Origin: Oscillospiraceae bacterium
GTDB taxonomy: Bacteria; Bacillota; Clostridia; Oscillospirales; Oscillospiraceae
Reading direction: 5' to 3'
Length of the DNA: 64,000 nucleotides
Assembly (NCBI GenBank): GCA_017469115.1
Contig: JAFUGY010000053.1
Span: 1-64,000 of the forward strand
The position numbers and the translations under genes are program-made. The notes under the pieces were generated by a model. The model was not told the origin of the DNA. It ran no database searches and was given only the letters and a program-made list of their open reading frames with translations. This document shows positions 26,595-35,924 of the stretch, in pieces; within the stretch, counting starts at the first letter, position 1; every line of letters starts with the position of its first letter.

Positions 26595-28499
26595 TCAGGC
26601 TTTCAGAGAACCCAAATAAGCACTGACTGCGGACTGCACTTTTTGTGCTGCCTCTTCTGAGTTCCCGCTGCCGGCAAAGTAATCAGAGCAGGTCTCCAAA
26701 ACAAGGTTATAAATTGCCATATCATCTGCATTCGCGGCAGAATGATTGAGAATCGCTCGAACCAGCTCAGCCTGTTCACCGGCAGAAGCCAGAACTGCCT
26801 CAAAAGCCTCTTCATTGCTTGGGAAGATCCAGCTGTTTGCCTGCCCGGACCTTGTCAGCTTATTTCTCATAAATTCCCATGCGGCATTCTTGTCTGCACA
26901 ATCGACCGTCATGGCAAAATCTTTGTGCAGAGTGAGAACATTTCCGCCGCCTTCCAGAACCGGAAGACCAATCAAAACGGGGTCGGTTATCATGCCTGCT
27001 GCATCCACGGCATCCTGTGGTTTATATACCATTGCGCGGAGCAAAAGCTGAACTTTACTCTGAATCTGTTCTGCATCATTGGTGCCTCTAGGCTCTGCCG
27101 GCAGCCGCTTGATAAACTCCAGAATTCTGGAAAAGTCTTTCGTGTCAAATTGGCAGGAATAATCCTTCCAATTAACGAAGTGATCAAGATTCATTCCGAG
27201 AACATCATACAGAAGGCTGCCCTGTGTATCTGCCGACCCGAAAGCATAGGTTCCATCACCCATGGTTGAAGTGATATTGTTGTATTCCTGGAACGTCCAG
27301 CCATCCATTCCCTTTAACAAACGATTGGGACCGAAAACAGTTGTCAGGGTAAAACCGGAGGCAGTTCCGTAAAGCTTATTGTCGAACTGCAATGCTGAAA
27401 ACACCTGCGGAACAAGCGCGTTCAAGGTCAGTTCATTGTCATTTTCCAGATAGGATGTCAAATCTTCCAGCAGACCGGAAGCTGCCAGTTCCTCATAAGG
27501 CATACCGGTCAAATCAATCAGATCCGGAAGTTTTCCTTCCTGTGCAAGAGTCCGAAGTGCTGCAACAGGATTCGCTGCTTTCTCCGCATCAAGCGTTCTC
27601 AGGATAATGCGTGTCTCCTGCTGACTTCTGTTATAAGCCACGATTTCATCCTGCAAGGTATCCAGCGGGCTGGCAGACAGAAGCACAAGCTCATTTCTCT
27701 CCGGAGCCTCTTCAGAGCCTGTTATCGTGACAAGGCTGCTTTCATAGGTGAGAAGATCGTCCCGCCAGGAATTGACCAGACAATGGAAAACTTTCCCATC
27801 ATCTGTATGAACAGCCGCTACACGCGTACCGCTGACATCGACTCCTGTCCAATAAAAGAGGAGATCTTCTGCTTTGTCCGCAAGGCTTACTCCATAAAAG
27901 CCGATCCCGTCAGAATAATAATAACTATACTTTCCAAAACCGTCAGCAAAGCAAAGTGCAGAAGAAGGCAAATCGACTGTCTCCTCCACAGCATCGGACG
28001 ATGCATTCAAAACAGAAAGCTTCTGTGTATTATCTACCCATGACACGGCACCGATTCGCCCATCGCCAAGTTTCAGCAAAGCAGTAACATATCCGTCTAT
28101 TGCAATGCCGGAAACTGATGTTCCATCTTCGGAGACAGACAGGTCCTTCCCGTTGGCGTCGGTTAATCTCGTAATTTCCCGGAAAGTAACGCCTTCATAC
28201 GCTCCGGAAGAAATCATCCCTGCTCCAATCGGTGTATAGACCGAGCTGAAGGAAAGAGTTTTGACAGGCTCAGGCGTAGGCTCCGGTGTCGCTTCCGGAA
28301 CAGGTTCGGGTGTAACAACCGGCTCCGGTTCGGGAATGGGTTCGGGCGTTAAAACCACTTCCGGTGTCTGGCTTTTCGGCATAATAACGTCTTTCAAAAC
28401 GCCGAACCATACTGCAGCAAGCACAATCGCAGCGGCAATAATCAGGAACAGCAGAACGGCAATCACTCTGCCGGATTTTTTTCTTTTATTTCTTTTCAT
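26595..28499 (-). CDS. Membrane-anchored protein with proline-rich stalk and solute-binding-like domain
   Basis: 634 residues. Parts in order: a basic N-terminus and one membrane helix (about 12-36); a Pro/Glu/Thr stalk (about 44-82, TPEPIPEPEP type); a beta-rich region (about 85-290) with repeated short strands like a small propeller; and a C-terminal type-2 extracellular solute-binding fold (about 290-630; WEFMRNKLTRSGQANSWIFP is typical of family 1). No permease is adjacent, so it may be a sugar sensor or an orphan receptor. No catalytic motif is visible. Confidence 0.8.
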   Translation of the reverse strand: MKRNKRKKSGRVIAVLLFLIIAAAIVLAAVWFGVLKDVIMPKSQTPEVVLTPEPIPEPEPVVTPEPVPEATPEPTPEPVKTLSFSSVYTPIGAGMISSGAYEGVTFREITRLTDANGKDLSVSEDGTSVSGIAIDGYVTALLKLGDGRIGAVSWVDNTQKLSVLNASSDAVEETVDLPSSALCFADGFGKYSYYYSDGIGFYGVSLADKAEDLLFYWTGVDVSGTRVAAVHTDDGKVFHCLVNSWRDDLLTYESSLVTITGSEEAPERNELVLLSASPLDTLQDEIVAYNRSQQETRIILRTLDAEKAANPVAALRTLAQEGKLPDLIDLTGMPYEELAASGLLEDLTSYLENDNELTLNALVPQVFSALQFDNKLYGTASGFTLTTVFGPNRLLKGMDGWTFQEYNNITSTMGDGTYAFGSADTQGSLLYDVLGMNLDHFVNWKDYSCQFDTKDFSRILEFIKRLPAEPRGTNDAEQIQSKVQLLLRAMVYKPQDAVDAAGMITDPVLIGLPVLEGGGNVLTLHKDFAMTVDCADKNAAWEFMRNKLTRSGQANSWIFPSNEEAFEAVLASAGEQAELVRAILNHSAANADDMAIYNLVLETCSDYFAGSGNSEEAAQKVQSAVSAYLGSLKA

Positions 28500-28536
28500 C
28501 TTTTCCTCCTTTATGAGGTTCTATAATGCCAGACAT

Positions 28537-28565
28537 ATGATACACCTTTTATTTCATTTTTGCAA
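28537..28565 (-). promoter_or_regulatory. Predicted promoter of the anchored solute-binding-like gene
   Basis: Minus strand TTGCAA, 17 nt, TATCAT; AGGAGG lies just before the ATG at 28499. Confidence 0.55.
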
Positions 28566-28622
28566 CAAATAGTTTTCGTTTTAATGACAATTTTGTTCTT
28601 TTTAGTTTCTTGAGCTTTTGTA

Positions 28623-28651
28623 TTGAATTCTGACCCGTTTTGGAATACAAT
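28623..28651 (+). promoter_or_regulatory. Predicted promoter of ilvA
   Basis: TTGAAT, 17 nt, TACAAT, then AAAGGAG and the ATG at 28697. Confidence 0.6.
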
Positions 28652-28696
28652 AATAGATATCATTGTTCCGATAAAAACACAAAGGAGATCGAAGAA

Positions 28697-29902
28697 ATGA
28701 CCGATATCAGCATCAGTGAGATTTGGCGTGCGAAAAAACGACTGTCCCCCATTCTTCATCATACAGAGCTTGACCCCTCTTCTACTTTTTCTGCCATGGT
28801 TGGCGGCGACGTATATCTCAAGTGTGAAAACCGCCAAAAAACCGGCTCGTTTAAAATTCGGGGTGCCAGCAATAAAATTGCCTGCATGATGGAACGCGGC
28901 GAGGGGGCTCCTGTAGTAGCATCCAGTGCCGGAAATCATGCCCAGGGCGTTGCATATGCTGCACATAAATTTCAGATTCCGGCAACGATTGTCATGCCGA
29001 AAGCAGCACCGATCGTAAAAGTGCAGGCAACAGAAGGATATGGAGCCAAGGTTGTTCTGGCCGGCGATTGCTATGATGATGCTTATGCGGAAGCCTGCAG
29101 AATCTGCCGGGAAGAGGGCGCTGTTTTCCTTCATCCCTACAACGACAAGGAAGTAATTACCGGGCAGGGTACGCTCGGCCTGGAGATTTTAGAGGACCTG
29201 CCTGATGCGGATATGATCATCGTTCCTGCCGGCGGCGGCGGACTTCTCGCAGGCGTGGCTGCTGCTGTAAAACAGGTAAACCCTTCTGTCGCAATATGCG
29301 GAGTACAGGCGGAAGGAGCTGATGCGATTGCGCGCAGCTTCGCTGCAGGTGAATTCATGACAACAGAAACAGCCTCCACCATTGCTGACGGAATAGCCGT
29401 GAAAGTACCGGGCGATATTACGGTTCCTTTGATTCAGAAGTATGCTGATTCTGTCGTCACTGTTTCCGACACGGAAATTGCAGATGCTATTCTGCAGCTG
29501 ATGGAACGCTGCAAGCAGATTGTCGAACCGGCCGGTGCAGCACCTGTCGCTGCTATTCTGAGCGGTAAAATCGACGTACACGACAAGAAAGTTGTGTGCC
29601 TGCTTTCAGGGGGCAATATTGACGTCAGTTTTATTCAGAACATTATCGAACAGGGCCTCTTTGCCAGACATCGGCGTATGAAATTCTCCGTCACTCTGCT
29701 CGACCGGCCGGGCAGCCTCGTAAAGCTCCTCAATATTATTGCCGAGGCCGGAGCCAATATTCTCGCTGTAGAGCATGACCGGCTGAAAACAGATATCACC
29801 CCCAATCAGACGACTGTGCATATCGTTTGTGAGGTTGGCGGTGAAGCACACGGCACAGCGTTGAAAACAGCGCTTCATCATCACGGTTATATGGTGGAAT
29901 AA
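28697..29902 (+). CDS. ilvA: Threonine ammonia-lyase
   Basis: 401 residues. This PLP enzyme deaminates threonine to 2-oxobutyrate, either for isoleucine synthesis or as a catabolic route. The PLP lysine lies in KTGSFKIRGA, the PLP phosphate loop in AGGGGLLAG and the Ser-rich loop in ASSAGNHAQGVA. The C-terminal about 75 residues form one ACT-like domain (MKFSVTLLDRPGSLVKLL), the short form of about 400 residues. SD AAAGGAG sets the ATG at 28697; it stands alone between a promoter and a strong terminator. Confidence 0.94.
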   Translation: MTDISISEIWRAKKRLSPILHHTELDPSSTFSAMVGGDVYLKCENRQKTGSFKIRGASNKIACMMERGEGAPVVASSAGNHAQGVAYAAHKFQIPATIVMPKAAPIVKVQATEGYGAKVVLAGDCYDDAYAEACRICREEGAVFLHPYNDKEVITGQGTLGLEILEDLPDADMIIVPAGGGGLLAGVAAAVKQVNPSVAICGVQAEGADAIARSFAAGEFMTTETASTIADGIAVKVPGDITVPLIQKYADSVVTVSDTEIADAILQLMERCKQIVEPAGAAPVAAILSGKIDVHDKKVVCLLSGGNIDVSFIQNIIEQGLFARHRRMKFSVTLLDRPGSLVKLLNIIAEAGANILAVEHDRLKTDITPNQTTVHIVCEVGGEAHGTALKTALHHHGYMVE

Positions 29903-29911
29903 GATTGATCC

Positions 29912-29955
29912 AAAATATCAAACGGGAGGGCTTACACCCTCCCGTTTGATATTTT
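29912..29955. terminator. Bidirectional terminator between ilvA and xylA
   Basis: A 19-bp perfect stem, AAAATATCAAACGGGAGGG and its complement, with a 6-nt loop. AAAA and TTTT ends let it work for both convergent genes. Confidence 0.9.
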
Positions 29956-29967
29956 GATGTAGATTCG

Positions 29968-31287
29968 TCAAGAATGAAACAGCACGTTATTGACGATATT
30001 TTCCAGATACTCCTGTCGACCGCTTCCGGGATTTTCGGGCTTCTTAAGCTCTGCGGCATAGGCAGCACAATCCTCCAGGGTAAATTCACCGGAGCGAATC
30101 TTGGCGCCGACTCCCGTCTCCCAGCTGGAGTAACGCTCTTTCACAAACGAGTCAATACGACCATCCTCGATAATTTCAGCCGCCTTGATTAAGCCCAGTG
30201 CGAGCGTATCCATACCGGCTATATAGGAGTAGAACATGTCCTCAAAAGTGTTGGATGGGCGACGGCACTTACTGTCAAAATTGAAACCGCCTCTAAGCCC
30301 GCCTGCCTTGAGAATCTCATACATGGCCAACGTGGTGTCGTAAACATTGGTGGGAAACTGGTCTGTATCCCAGCCCAACAGCATAGCACCCTGGTTGGCA
30401 TCGACAGATCCCATCATGTCATTCACAGCGCATACACGCAGCTCGTGCTGCAGGGTATGGCCTGCCAAAGTGGCATGGTTGGCCTCGATATTCATTTTAA
30501 AATCTTTTTCCAGACCATATTTACGCAGGAAGCCGATGGCAGTTGCTGCGTCAAAATCATACTGGTGTTTCATGGGCTCTTTCGGTTTGGGCTCAACATA
30601 GAAATCCCCGGTGAATCCGATCTTGCGGCCATAATCCCGGCAGAGCGTGAAAAGCTTTGCTATGTTCTCCTCTTCCAGCTTCATATCGGTGTTCAGCAGC
30701 GTCTCATAACCTTCACGGCCACCCCAGAACACATAAGCCTTTGCCCCAAGTTTCACGGCATTTTCAATCCCTTTTTTTGCCTGAGCCGCTGCAAAGCAGA
30801 ACACATCAGCACTGTTGCTGCTGCCTGCTCCGTTCATATAGCGTGGATTGCCGAACATGTTGCAGGTCGTCCACAGGCATCTGATGTCAGTACCCTTTGT
30901 CTTTTCGAGAATATAATCGGTAATCTCATCCAGCCGACGGTTGGTCTCGTTGATGTCATCCGGATCCTCGGGCACGATGTCTACATCATGGAAGCAGAAA
31001 TATTTGATACCCAATTTGCTCATAAACTCAATGCCTGCATCTACCTTTGCTCTGGCATGTTCCATCGTGCCGGGAACACATCCAAAGCTCTTGTCGGCAG
31101 TGCCTACGCCAAACATATCCACACCGTTGGCGCACATGTTGTGCCACCATGCCATCGCAAAAGGCAAATGCTCCTCCATGGTCTTTCCGAGAATGACTCG
31201 TTTGGGATCATAGTACTTGAAGGCAAAGGGGTTTTTGCTGTCACGACCTTCAAACTTTACGACAGGGACATTGTCAAAATAGCTCAT
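29968..31287 (-). CDS. xylA: Xylose isomerase
   Basis: 439 residues, class II length. It converts D-xylose to D-xylulose (and glucose to fructose). Catalytic and metal motifs: [12 protein letters not shown] (His/Asp), [18 protein letters not shown], and [25 protein letters not shown] precedes the ATG. No xylulokinase (FGGY) is nearby; the adjacent PfkB-type kinase could be its partner. The 58-nt gap upstream holds TTGATAGTTA repeats. Confidence 0.96.
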   Translation of the reverse strand: MSYFDNVPVVKFEGRDSKNPFAFKYYDPKRVILGKTMEEHLPFAMAWWHNMCANGVDMFGVGTADKSFGCVPGTMEHARAKVDAGIEFMSKLGIKYFCFHDVDIVPEDPDDINETNRRLDEITDYILEKTKGTDIRCLWTTCNMFGNPRYMNGAGSSNSADVFCFAAAQAKKGIENAVKLGAKAYVFWGGREGYETLLNTDMKLEEENIAKLFTLCRDYGRKIGFTGDFYVEPKPKEPMKHQYDFDAATAIGFLRKYGLEKDFKMNIEANHATLAGHTLQHELRVCAVNDMMGSVDANQGAMLLGWDTDQFPTNVYDTTLAMYEILKAGGLRGGFNFDSKCRRPSNTFEDMFYSYIAGMDTLALGLIKAAEIIEDGRIDSFVKERYSSWETGVGAKIRSGEFTLEDCAAYAAELKKPENPGSGRQEYLENIVNNVLFHS

Positions 31288-31305
31288 TTGTTTTCTCCTT
31301 TTTTA

Positions 31306-31350
31306 TTGATAGTTATTTCTATTTGATAGTTAAATAACATAATTACTATC
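31306..31350 (-). promoter_or_regulatory. AT-rich repeats upstream of xylA
   Basis: Direct repeats TTGATAGTTA at 31306-31315 and 31323-31332 (17-bp period). They are followed by an inverted GATAGT...ACTATC (31325-31330 and 31345-31350). This may be an operator between the kinase gene and xylA. Confidence 0.4.
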
Positions 31351-32350
31351 GCAATTCACGATAAAGCTGCATGGTTTCCTCGTAGGATCGCATGCCTTCT
31401 GTAGCACCGGGTTGGCTGAGAGAACAGGCAGCCGCTGCCGTACCCAATTCGATAGCACTGATCAAAGGCATGCCCTTCCATGCCCCATAGAGCACACCGG
31501 AACAAAAAGCATCGCCCGCGCCGACAGAACCCTTGATGTAGCCCTCCGGCAACTTCAGACCAGGGACTTCAAAGTAACGATTCTTCTCATCCAGCCCAAA
31601 TCCGCCTTCCGGGCAGTGAATTACAGCCCAGGTGGAAACTCCCATTTCTTTCATTTTGTGAAGAGCTGCCGGCATATTCTCCCGGAGGAGAGTGCCATCG
31701 TCAGTGAGCAGTGGGATCCCCGTCGTAGCTTGTGCCTCAGCTTCATTAATAATGCAATAGTCGGCAAATTTCAGTGCCGGTGCAACAACGCGCCGGAACC
31801 GCTCCCCCGCCTCCGTCACCACATCGATAGATGTTTTGATACCGCGTTTCTGTGCAGTATGCAAAAGGCGTGCCATCTTTGTGCCGTAGGCTTCATCCGG
31901 CTCATCCAAGGCATCCAGCAACAGGATGTATCCAATGTGCATCAAATCAACATCCAGCTTGTCCCAGTCAATATCCTCCTCACAGAACAGGGCATTTGCA
32001 CCCCGGCACTGGTAGAAAGAACGCTGTTTCGTCACCTCGTCAGCCATGACGAGCGTATAAGAAGTGACTCCTTCGCGTTTGATCTGCTCCAGGTCAACAT
32101 TTGGCAGATCCTGCAAACGGTTCATGATAAAGTCACCTGCATCATCATTGCCGATACGCCCCAGCGCAGTCAGGTGCAGGGAGCCGTCAAGCGCTGCAAG
32201 GTTAATGATATCATTGCAAAGGCAGCCTCCGGTGGCGCGGCTGCTGTCTCCGACAATCGTTGTCAGTTCGCCCGGTTTCGGAAAGCCCTTGATGGGGTAG
32301 AGTATATCCACAATCATATTTCCGGCAACAGCGATCCCTTTTTCATTCAT
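31346..32350 (-). CDS. PfkB family carbohydrate kinase
   Basis: 334 residues, ribokinase fold. The C-terminal signature GSVGAGDAFCSGVLYG contains the catalytic Asp and anion hole; an N-terminal GG (ATGGCLCND) follows the first strand. The substrate is not recognisable. Placed directly upstream of xylA, it may phosphorylate xylulose or another pentulose. It starts 25 nt after the GSIII stop, so one transcript may carry GSIII, kinase and xylA. Confidence 0.87.
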   Translation of the reverse strand: MNEKGIAVAGNMIVDILYPIKGFPKPGELTTIVGDSSRATGGCLCNDIINLAALDGSLHLTALGRIGNDDAGDFIMNRLQDLPNVDLEQIKREGVTSYTLVMADEVTKQRSFYQCRGANALFCEEDIDWDKLDVDLMHIGYILLLDALDEPDEAYGTKMARLLHTAQKRGIKTSIDVVTEAGERFRRVVAPALKFADYCIINEAEAQATTGIPLLTDDGTLLRENMPAALHKMKEMGVSTWAVIHCPEGGFGLDEKNRYFEVPGLKLPEGYIKGSVGAGDAFCSGVLYGAWKGMPLISAIELGTAAAACSLSQPGATEGMRSYEETMQLYRELR

Positions 32351-32375
32351 TGCGGTTCTCCCTTTCCCCTCTTAT

Positions 32376-34478
32376 TTATTTTACGCTGAACAGAATATCC
32401 CCATAGACCGGGAAGGGCCAATACTCTTTCGCTGTCAGACGTTCCAGCTTATCACAAACTCGTCTGAGTTCCTCCATGTCGTGGAAGACTACATCACGGA
32501 AATATCTCGCATTTTCATAAGAACCTTCGATCTGCTTTGCGCCTTTGATTGCCTGTCCAAGGGTATCCGTTTTCAGCATGGCAGACGCGAGAAGTTCACT
32601 GATCTCTGTTGCAAGCGAAAGCTCATAGCTGCAATCAATTAAAGGGGAAAAGGCACGCTTTTCATTCGCATTTCGGGCAAGTTCCCCCGAAAACCTGCTC
32701 ACAGCAGGAAGGATTTCTCTTCTGGCCATATTCAGCATCGTAAGTGCTTCCACAGTCATCAGCTTGCTGTAGGTGCTGAGTGTGATTTCATAACGCGCAT
32801 GCAGTTCCGTACCGGTATAGACCTGATGATCGGTAAAGAGTTTAATATTTTTAACAGCGAGATAGGCAGGGGCACAGTCAGGAAGAGCTTTGAGATTCAA
32901 AAGCCCGCGTCTGGCTGCTTCTTCTTCCCATTCATGGCCGTAATTATTGCCGTTGAAGATGATCCTTTTGTGTTTGGTAATCACATTTTTCAGAAGATCG
33001 TGGAGATCTTTTTCAAAATCAGACGATTGCTCCAATATATCTGCATACTGGCGAAGAGATTCTGCTACAGCTGTATTCAACACAACATTGGGGCCTGATA
33101 TTGACTGCAGTGATCCGGGCATACGGAATTCGAACTTATTGCCTGTAAAAGCCATCGGAGACGTCCGATTACGGTCAGTAGAGTCTTTCGGGAACTTTGG
33201 AAGCACATGAACGCCGACTTTAAACTCTTCATGATTCGTCCCGCCATAGGATTCATCATGCTCAATGGCCGTCAGGATACTCTCCAACTCTCCCCCGATA
33301 AACATGGAAAGGATTGCTGGAGGCGCTTCATCAGCTCCGCAGGTTCGGCAGTCATTTGATTCGGAAGATACAGAAAGGCGAAGAATGTCCTGATAATCAT
33401 CCACAGCCTGAATCACGGCGCAAAGGAAAAGCAGGAAACGGGCATTCTCTGACGGAGTATCACCGGGTTCCAGGAGATTTTCGCCTTCATCCGTAGAAAT
33501 AGACCAGTTGTTGTGCTTGCCGCTTCCGTTCACTCCTTCAAACGGCTTTTCATGAAGGAGGCACACCATATCATACTTCCGGGCGACTTTCTGCATCGTC
33601 TCCATGGTAAGCTGATTGTTGTCAGCTGCAATGTTTGCTGTTGTAAAAATGCATGCAAGCTCATGCTGCCCGGGAGCTGCTTCGTTATGCTCTGTTTTTG
33701 CCATAATACCAAGCTTCCAGAGTTCTTCGTCCAGCTCTTTCATGAAAGCAGCTACTCGCGGTTTAATCGTGCCGAAATAATGGTCGGAAAGCTCCTGCCC
33801 TTTCGGCGGAAGAGCTCCGAAAAGTGTACGCCCGGTGAAGATGAGGTCCTTCCGCCGGTCATAGATGCTGCGGTCGATCAGAAAATATTCCTGTTCGGCG
33901 CCGACGGTCGTACGGATCGCCTTGGCAGACTGATTGCCGAAAAGCCGGATAATCCGCAATCCCTGGCGATTAATAGCCTCCATAGAACGCAACAGAGGCG
34001 TTTTCATGTCCAGCGCTTCTCCCCCGTAGGAGCAAAAAGCGGTCGGAATACAGAGTACGTTATCCTTTAAAAAGGCAAAAGAAGTCGGATCCCAGGCAGT
34101 ATATCCTCTTGCTTCAAACGTTGCGCGAAGACCACCGGACGGAAAACTGGAGGCGTCCGGTTCTCCCTGGATCAGTTCCCGCCCGGAAAAATCCATCAGG
34201 ACCTTGCCATTGCGTGTCGGAGAAATAAAACTGTCGTGTTTTTCTGCCGTGATCCCCGTCATTGGCTGAAACCAATGGGTGAAATGAGTAGCTCCCTTTT
34301 CAATTGCCCACTCTTTCATGGCATTGGCGATAACATCAGCTGCTTCCGGGCTCAGACGCTTCCCTTCGTTTTTTGCTCTGAGGACCTGCTCGAAAACATC
34401 TTCCGGAAGCCGCTGCTGCATCGCAGATTCGTTGAAAACATTAATACCAAATAATTCTGTTATTGTGCTCACAGACAT
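32376..34478 (-). CDS. glnN: Glutamine synthetase type III
   Basis: 700 residues, the size of GSIII. It makes glutamine from glutamate, ammonia and ATP. GSIII markers: NVFNESAMQQRLP near the start, GAEQEYFLID, KTEHNEAAPGQHELACIF, GSGKHNNWSIST, and NRTSPMAFTGNKFEFRMPGS. It is typical of Clostridia and Bacteroidetes. A near-perfect promoter lies upstream. Confidence 0.96.
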   Translation of the reverse strand: MSVSTITELFGINVFNESAMQQRLPEDVFEQVLRAKNEGKRLSPEAADVIANAMKEWAIEKGATHFTHWFQPMTGITAEKHDSFISPTRNGKVLMDFSGRELIQGEPDASSFPSGGLRATFEARGYTAWDPTSFAFLKDNVLCIPTAFCSYGGEALDMKTPLLRSMEAINRQGLRIIRLFGNQSAKAIRTTVGAEQEYFLIDRSIYDRRKDLIFTGRTLFGALPPKGQELSDHYFGTIKPRVAAFMKELDEELWKLGIMAKTEHNEAAPGQHELACIFTTANIAADNNQLTMETMQKVARKYDMVCLLHEKPFEGVNGSGKHNNWSISTDEGENLLEPGDTPSENARFLLFLCAVIQAVDDYQDILRLSVSSESNDCRTCGADEAPPAILSMFIGGELESILTAIEHDESYGGTNHEEFKVGVHVLPKFPKDSTDRNRTSPMAFTGNKFEFRMPGSLQSISGPNVVLNTAVAESLRQYADILEQSSDFEKDLHDLLKNVITKHKRIIFNGNNYGHEWEEEAARRGLLNLKALPDCAPAYLAVKNIKLFTDHQVYTGTELHARYEITLSTYSKLMTVEALTMLNMARREILPAVSRFSGELARNANEKRAFSPLIDCSYELSLATEISELLASAMLKTDTLGQAIKGAKQIEGSYENARYFRDVVFHDMEELRRVCDKLERLTAKEYWPFPVYGDILFSVK

Positions 34479-34505
34479 TTCTTCTTTCCAAACAAGATTA
34501 GAAAT

Positions 34506-34534
34506 ATTTTATTCGCCCTGACTGCATTTGTCAA
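34506..34534 (-). promoter_or_regulatory. Predicted promoter of glnN
   Basis: Minus strand: perfect TTGACA, 17 nt, TAAAAT; the start codon is about 28 nt from the -10. Confidence 0.75.
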
Positions 34535-34729
34535 GAAAATAGGGATTGCCATTCGTTAAATCTTTCTGTATTGCGATTTCTTCGAATCACTCTGCTTATG
34601 ATCACCTGAAACACGCCATGCGGCGTCAAAACCTCCTTTTTTGCCGACTCTACAATTCGTAGAATGGGCAAATCTACCGATTCTACCGTTTGGAGGGCGT
34701 TCTGTAGAGTTCCGTTTCCGGACAGCAGA

Positions 34730-34758
34730 TTGCAGTTTTTAGGATTCACTGCTACAAT
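34730..34758 (+). promoter_or_regulatory. Predicted promoter of degV
   Basis: TTGCAG, 17 nt, TACAAT, followed by AAGGAGG and the ATG at 34791. Confidence 0.6.
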
Positions 34759-34790
34759 TAAAACACCGTTTGGCAAGGAGGATTACCAAA

Positions 34791-35762
34791 ATGAGCTTTG
34801 TCGTGATGACAGATACTTCTTCAAATCTTCCCTCATCCCTGATTTCCAATCGGGATATCAAAGAAATTGCTTTCCCGTATTTTATGAAGGGGAAAGAATA
34901 TCAGTGCACCAATACAGATCAATTTGACGCCGATGCGTTCTATGCTGCCATCAAGCAACAGGGCGTTGTGGTGACAACTTCCCAGATTTCCCCTCAGCAG
35001 TATCTTGATTTTTTTGAACCGTTTTTAAAAGAAGGAAAAGACATTCTCTTTGTCTGTATGTCGTCCGGTATTTCAGGTTCATGCAACTCTGCCCACATCG
35101 GTGCAGAAGAAATCCTGCAGCATTATCCTGAGCAGAGAATTGAGATTATTGATTCCCTCGGAGCTTCCCTGGGAGAAGGTTTGCTGGCACTTCAAGCTGC
35201 AGACCTGCGCGATAGCGGCACGCCCTTTGAAGCCGCCGTTGCAGAGTTGCGGGATGCTGCAAGGAGAATGTGTAATGTTTTCACGGTAGACGATCTGATG
35301 CATCTCAAGCGCGGCGGAAGACTGTCGAACCTTTCTGCTGCAATCGGCACGGTTTTGAATATTAAACCCATTCTAAAGGGGAATGAAGAGGGGAAAATCG
35401 TCGCTTTCGCAAAAGTGAGAGGGCGAAAACAGTCTGTCAAAACTCTCGCCCAACTATACGAAAAGATGGTCGTTGAACCTGAAAAGCAGACCGTCGGAAT
35501 TGCCCATGCTGCCTGCCGCGAAGATGCAGAAATCCTGGCCTCTTTGCTGCGTGAAGCAAACTCCCCTAAGGAAATACTGATTGTCGACTATGAACCCGTA
35601 ACCGGGTCTCACGTCGGTCCCGGAGCGCTGGCACTATTCTTCTCAAGCTATCGTAACATTCGAAGCTATGACGGTGAAAGCCTGCCAACCGTCATGCGTC
35701 AGGCTGTATCAAAAGCAGGAGAAAAAATCTCTATGATTCATAAATTCAAGAATCCGAAATAA
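34791..35762 (+). CDS. degV: DegV family fatty-acid-binding protein
   Basis: 323 residues. DegV/FakB proteins bind a fatty acid and present it to the kinase FakA. Features: the N-terminal VVMTDTSSNLPSSLI, the SSGISGSCNSAHIGAEE block and the C-terminal SHVGPGALALFF that holds the carboxylate. SD AAGGAGG fixes the start at 34791. fakA is not in the window. Confidence 0.92.
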   Translation: MSFVVMTDTSSNLPSSLISNRDIKEIAFPYFMKGKEYQCTNTDQFDADAFYAAIKQQGVVVTTSQISPQQYLDFFEPFLKEGKDILFVCMSSGISGSCNSAHIGAEEILQHYPEQRIEIIDSLGASLGEGLLALQAADLRDSGTPFEAAVAELRDAARRMCNVFTVDDLMHLKRGGRLSNLSAAIGTVLNIKPILKGNEEGKIVAFAKVRGRKQSVKTLAQLYEKMVVEPEKQTVGIAHAACREDAEILASLLREANSPKEILIVDYEPVTGSHVGPGALALFFSSYRNIRSYDGESLPTVMRQAVSKAGEKISMIHKFKNPK

Positions 35763-35774
35763 CCGTCAGCAAGA

Positions 35775-35798
35775 GAGGCATCCCACCCGGGATGCCTC
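35775..35798 (+). terminator. Hairpin after degV
   Basis: A 10-bp stem GAGGCATCCC/GGGATGCCTC with the 4-nt loop ACCC. The U-rich tract is imperfect and lies about 6 nt downstream. Confidence 0.6.
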
Positions 35799-35872
35799 AA
35801 ATCATTTCTGTATTTCTTTTTGTTTTTCTCTTTCTGATTTGTCGAACGAGAAATCAAGCTCGAACATCAATG

Positions 35873-35898
35873 AAAGGAGGGGCTGAACCCCTCCTTTT
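35873..35898. terminator. Terminator between degV and the SNF symporter
   Basis: A 10-bp stem AAAGGAGGGG/CCCCTCCTTT with a 5-nt loop; its AAA/TTTT ends can serve both strands. Confidence 0.65.
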
Positions 35899-35924
35899 AT
35901 TGGTCAATATCAAAACTGCTGGAG

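Larger units (their letters stand above)
34479..34790. other. Intergenic region between glnN and degV
   Basis: 312 bp holding two diverging promoters (34506-34534 minus and 34730-34758 plus). Between them are a small stem (ACGCC-GCAT-GGCGT) and a cluster of TCTAC motifs with the inverted repeat TCTACAATTCGTAGA. An open minus frame (34531-34776) exists but has a TTG start with no SD and ends inside the glnN -35 box, so I do not call it a gene. Confidence 0.6.

Noticed and set aside
28240..28380. Repetitive GGTTCGGG/GGCTCCGG sequence as a possible short tandem array or CRISPR
   Set aside because: It encodes the Pro/Glu stalk of the anchored solute-binding-like protein; no spacers or conserved direct repeats.
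34531..34776. Minus-strand frame of 81 codons between glnN and degV
   Set aside because: TTG start with no SD, it lies over both divergent promoters and its stop is part of the glnN TTGACA box.
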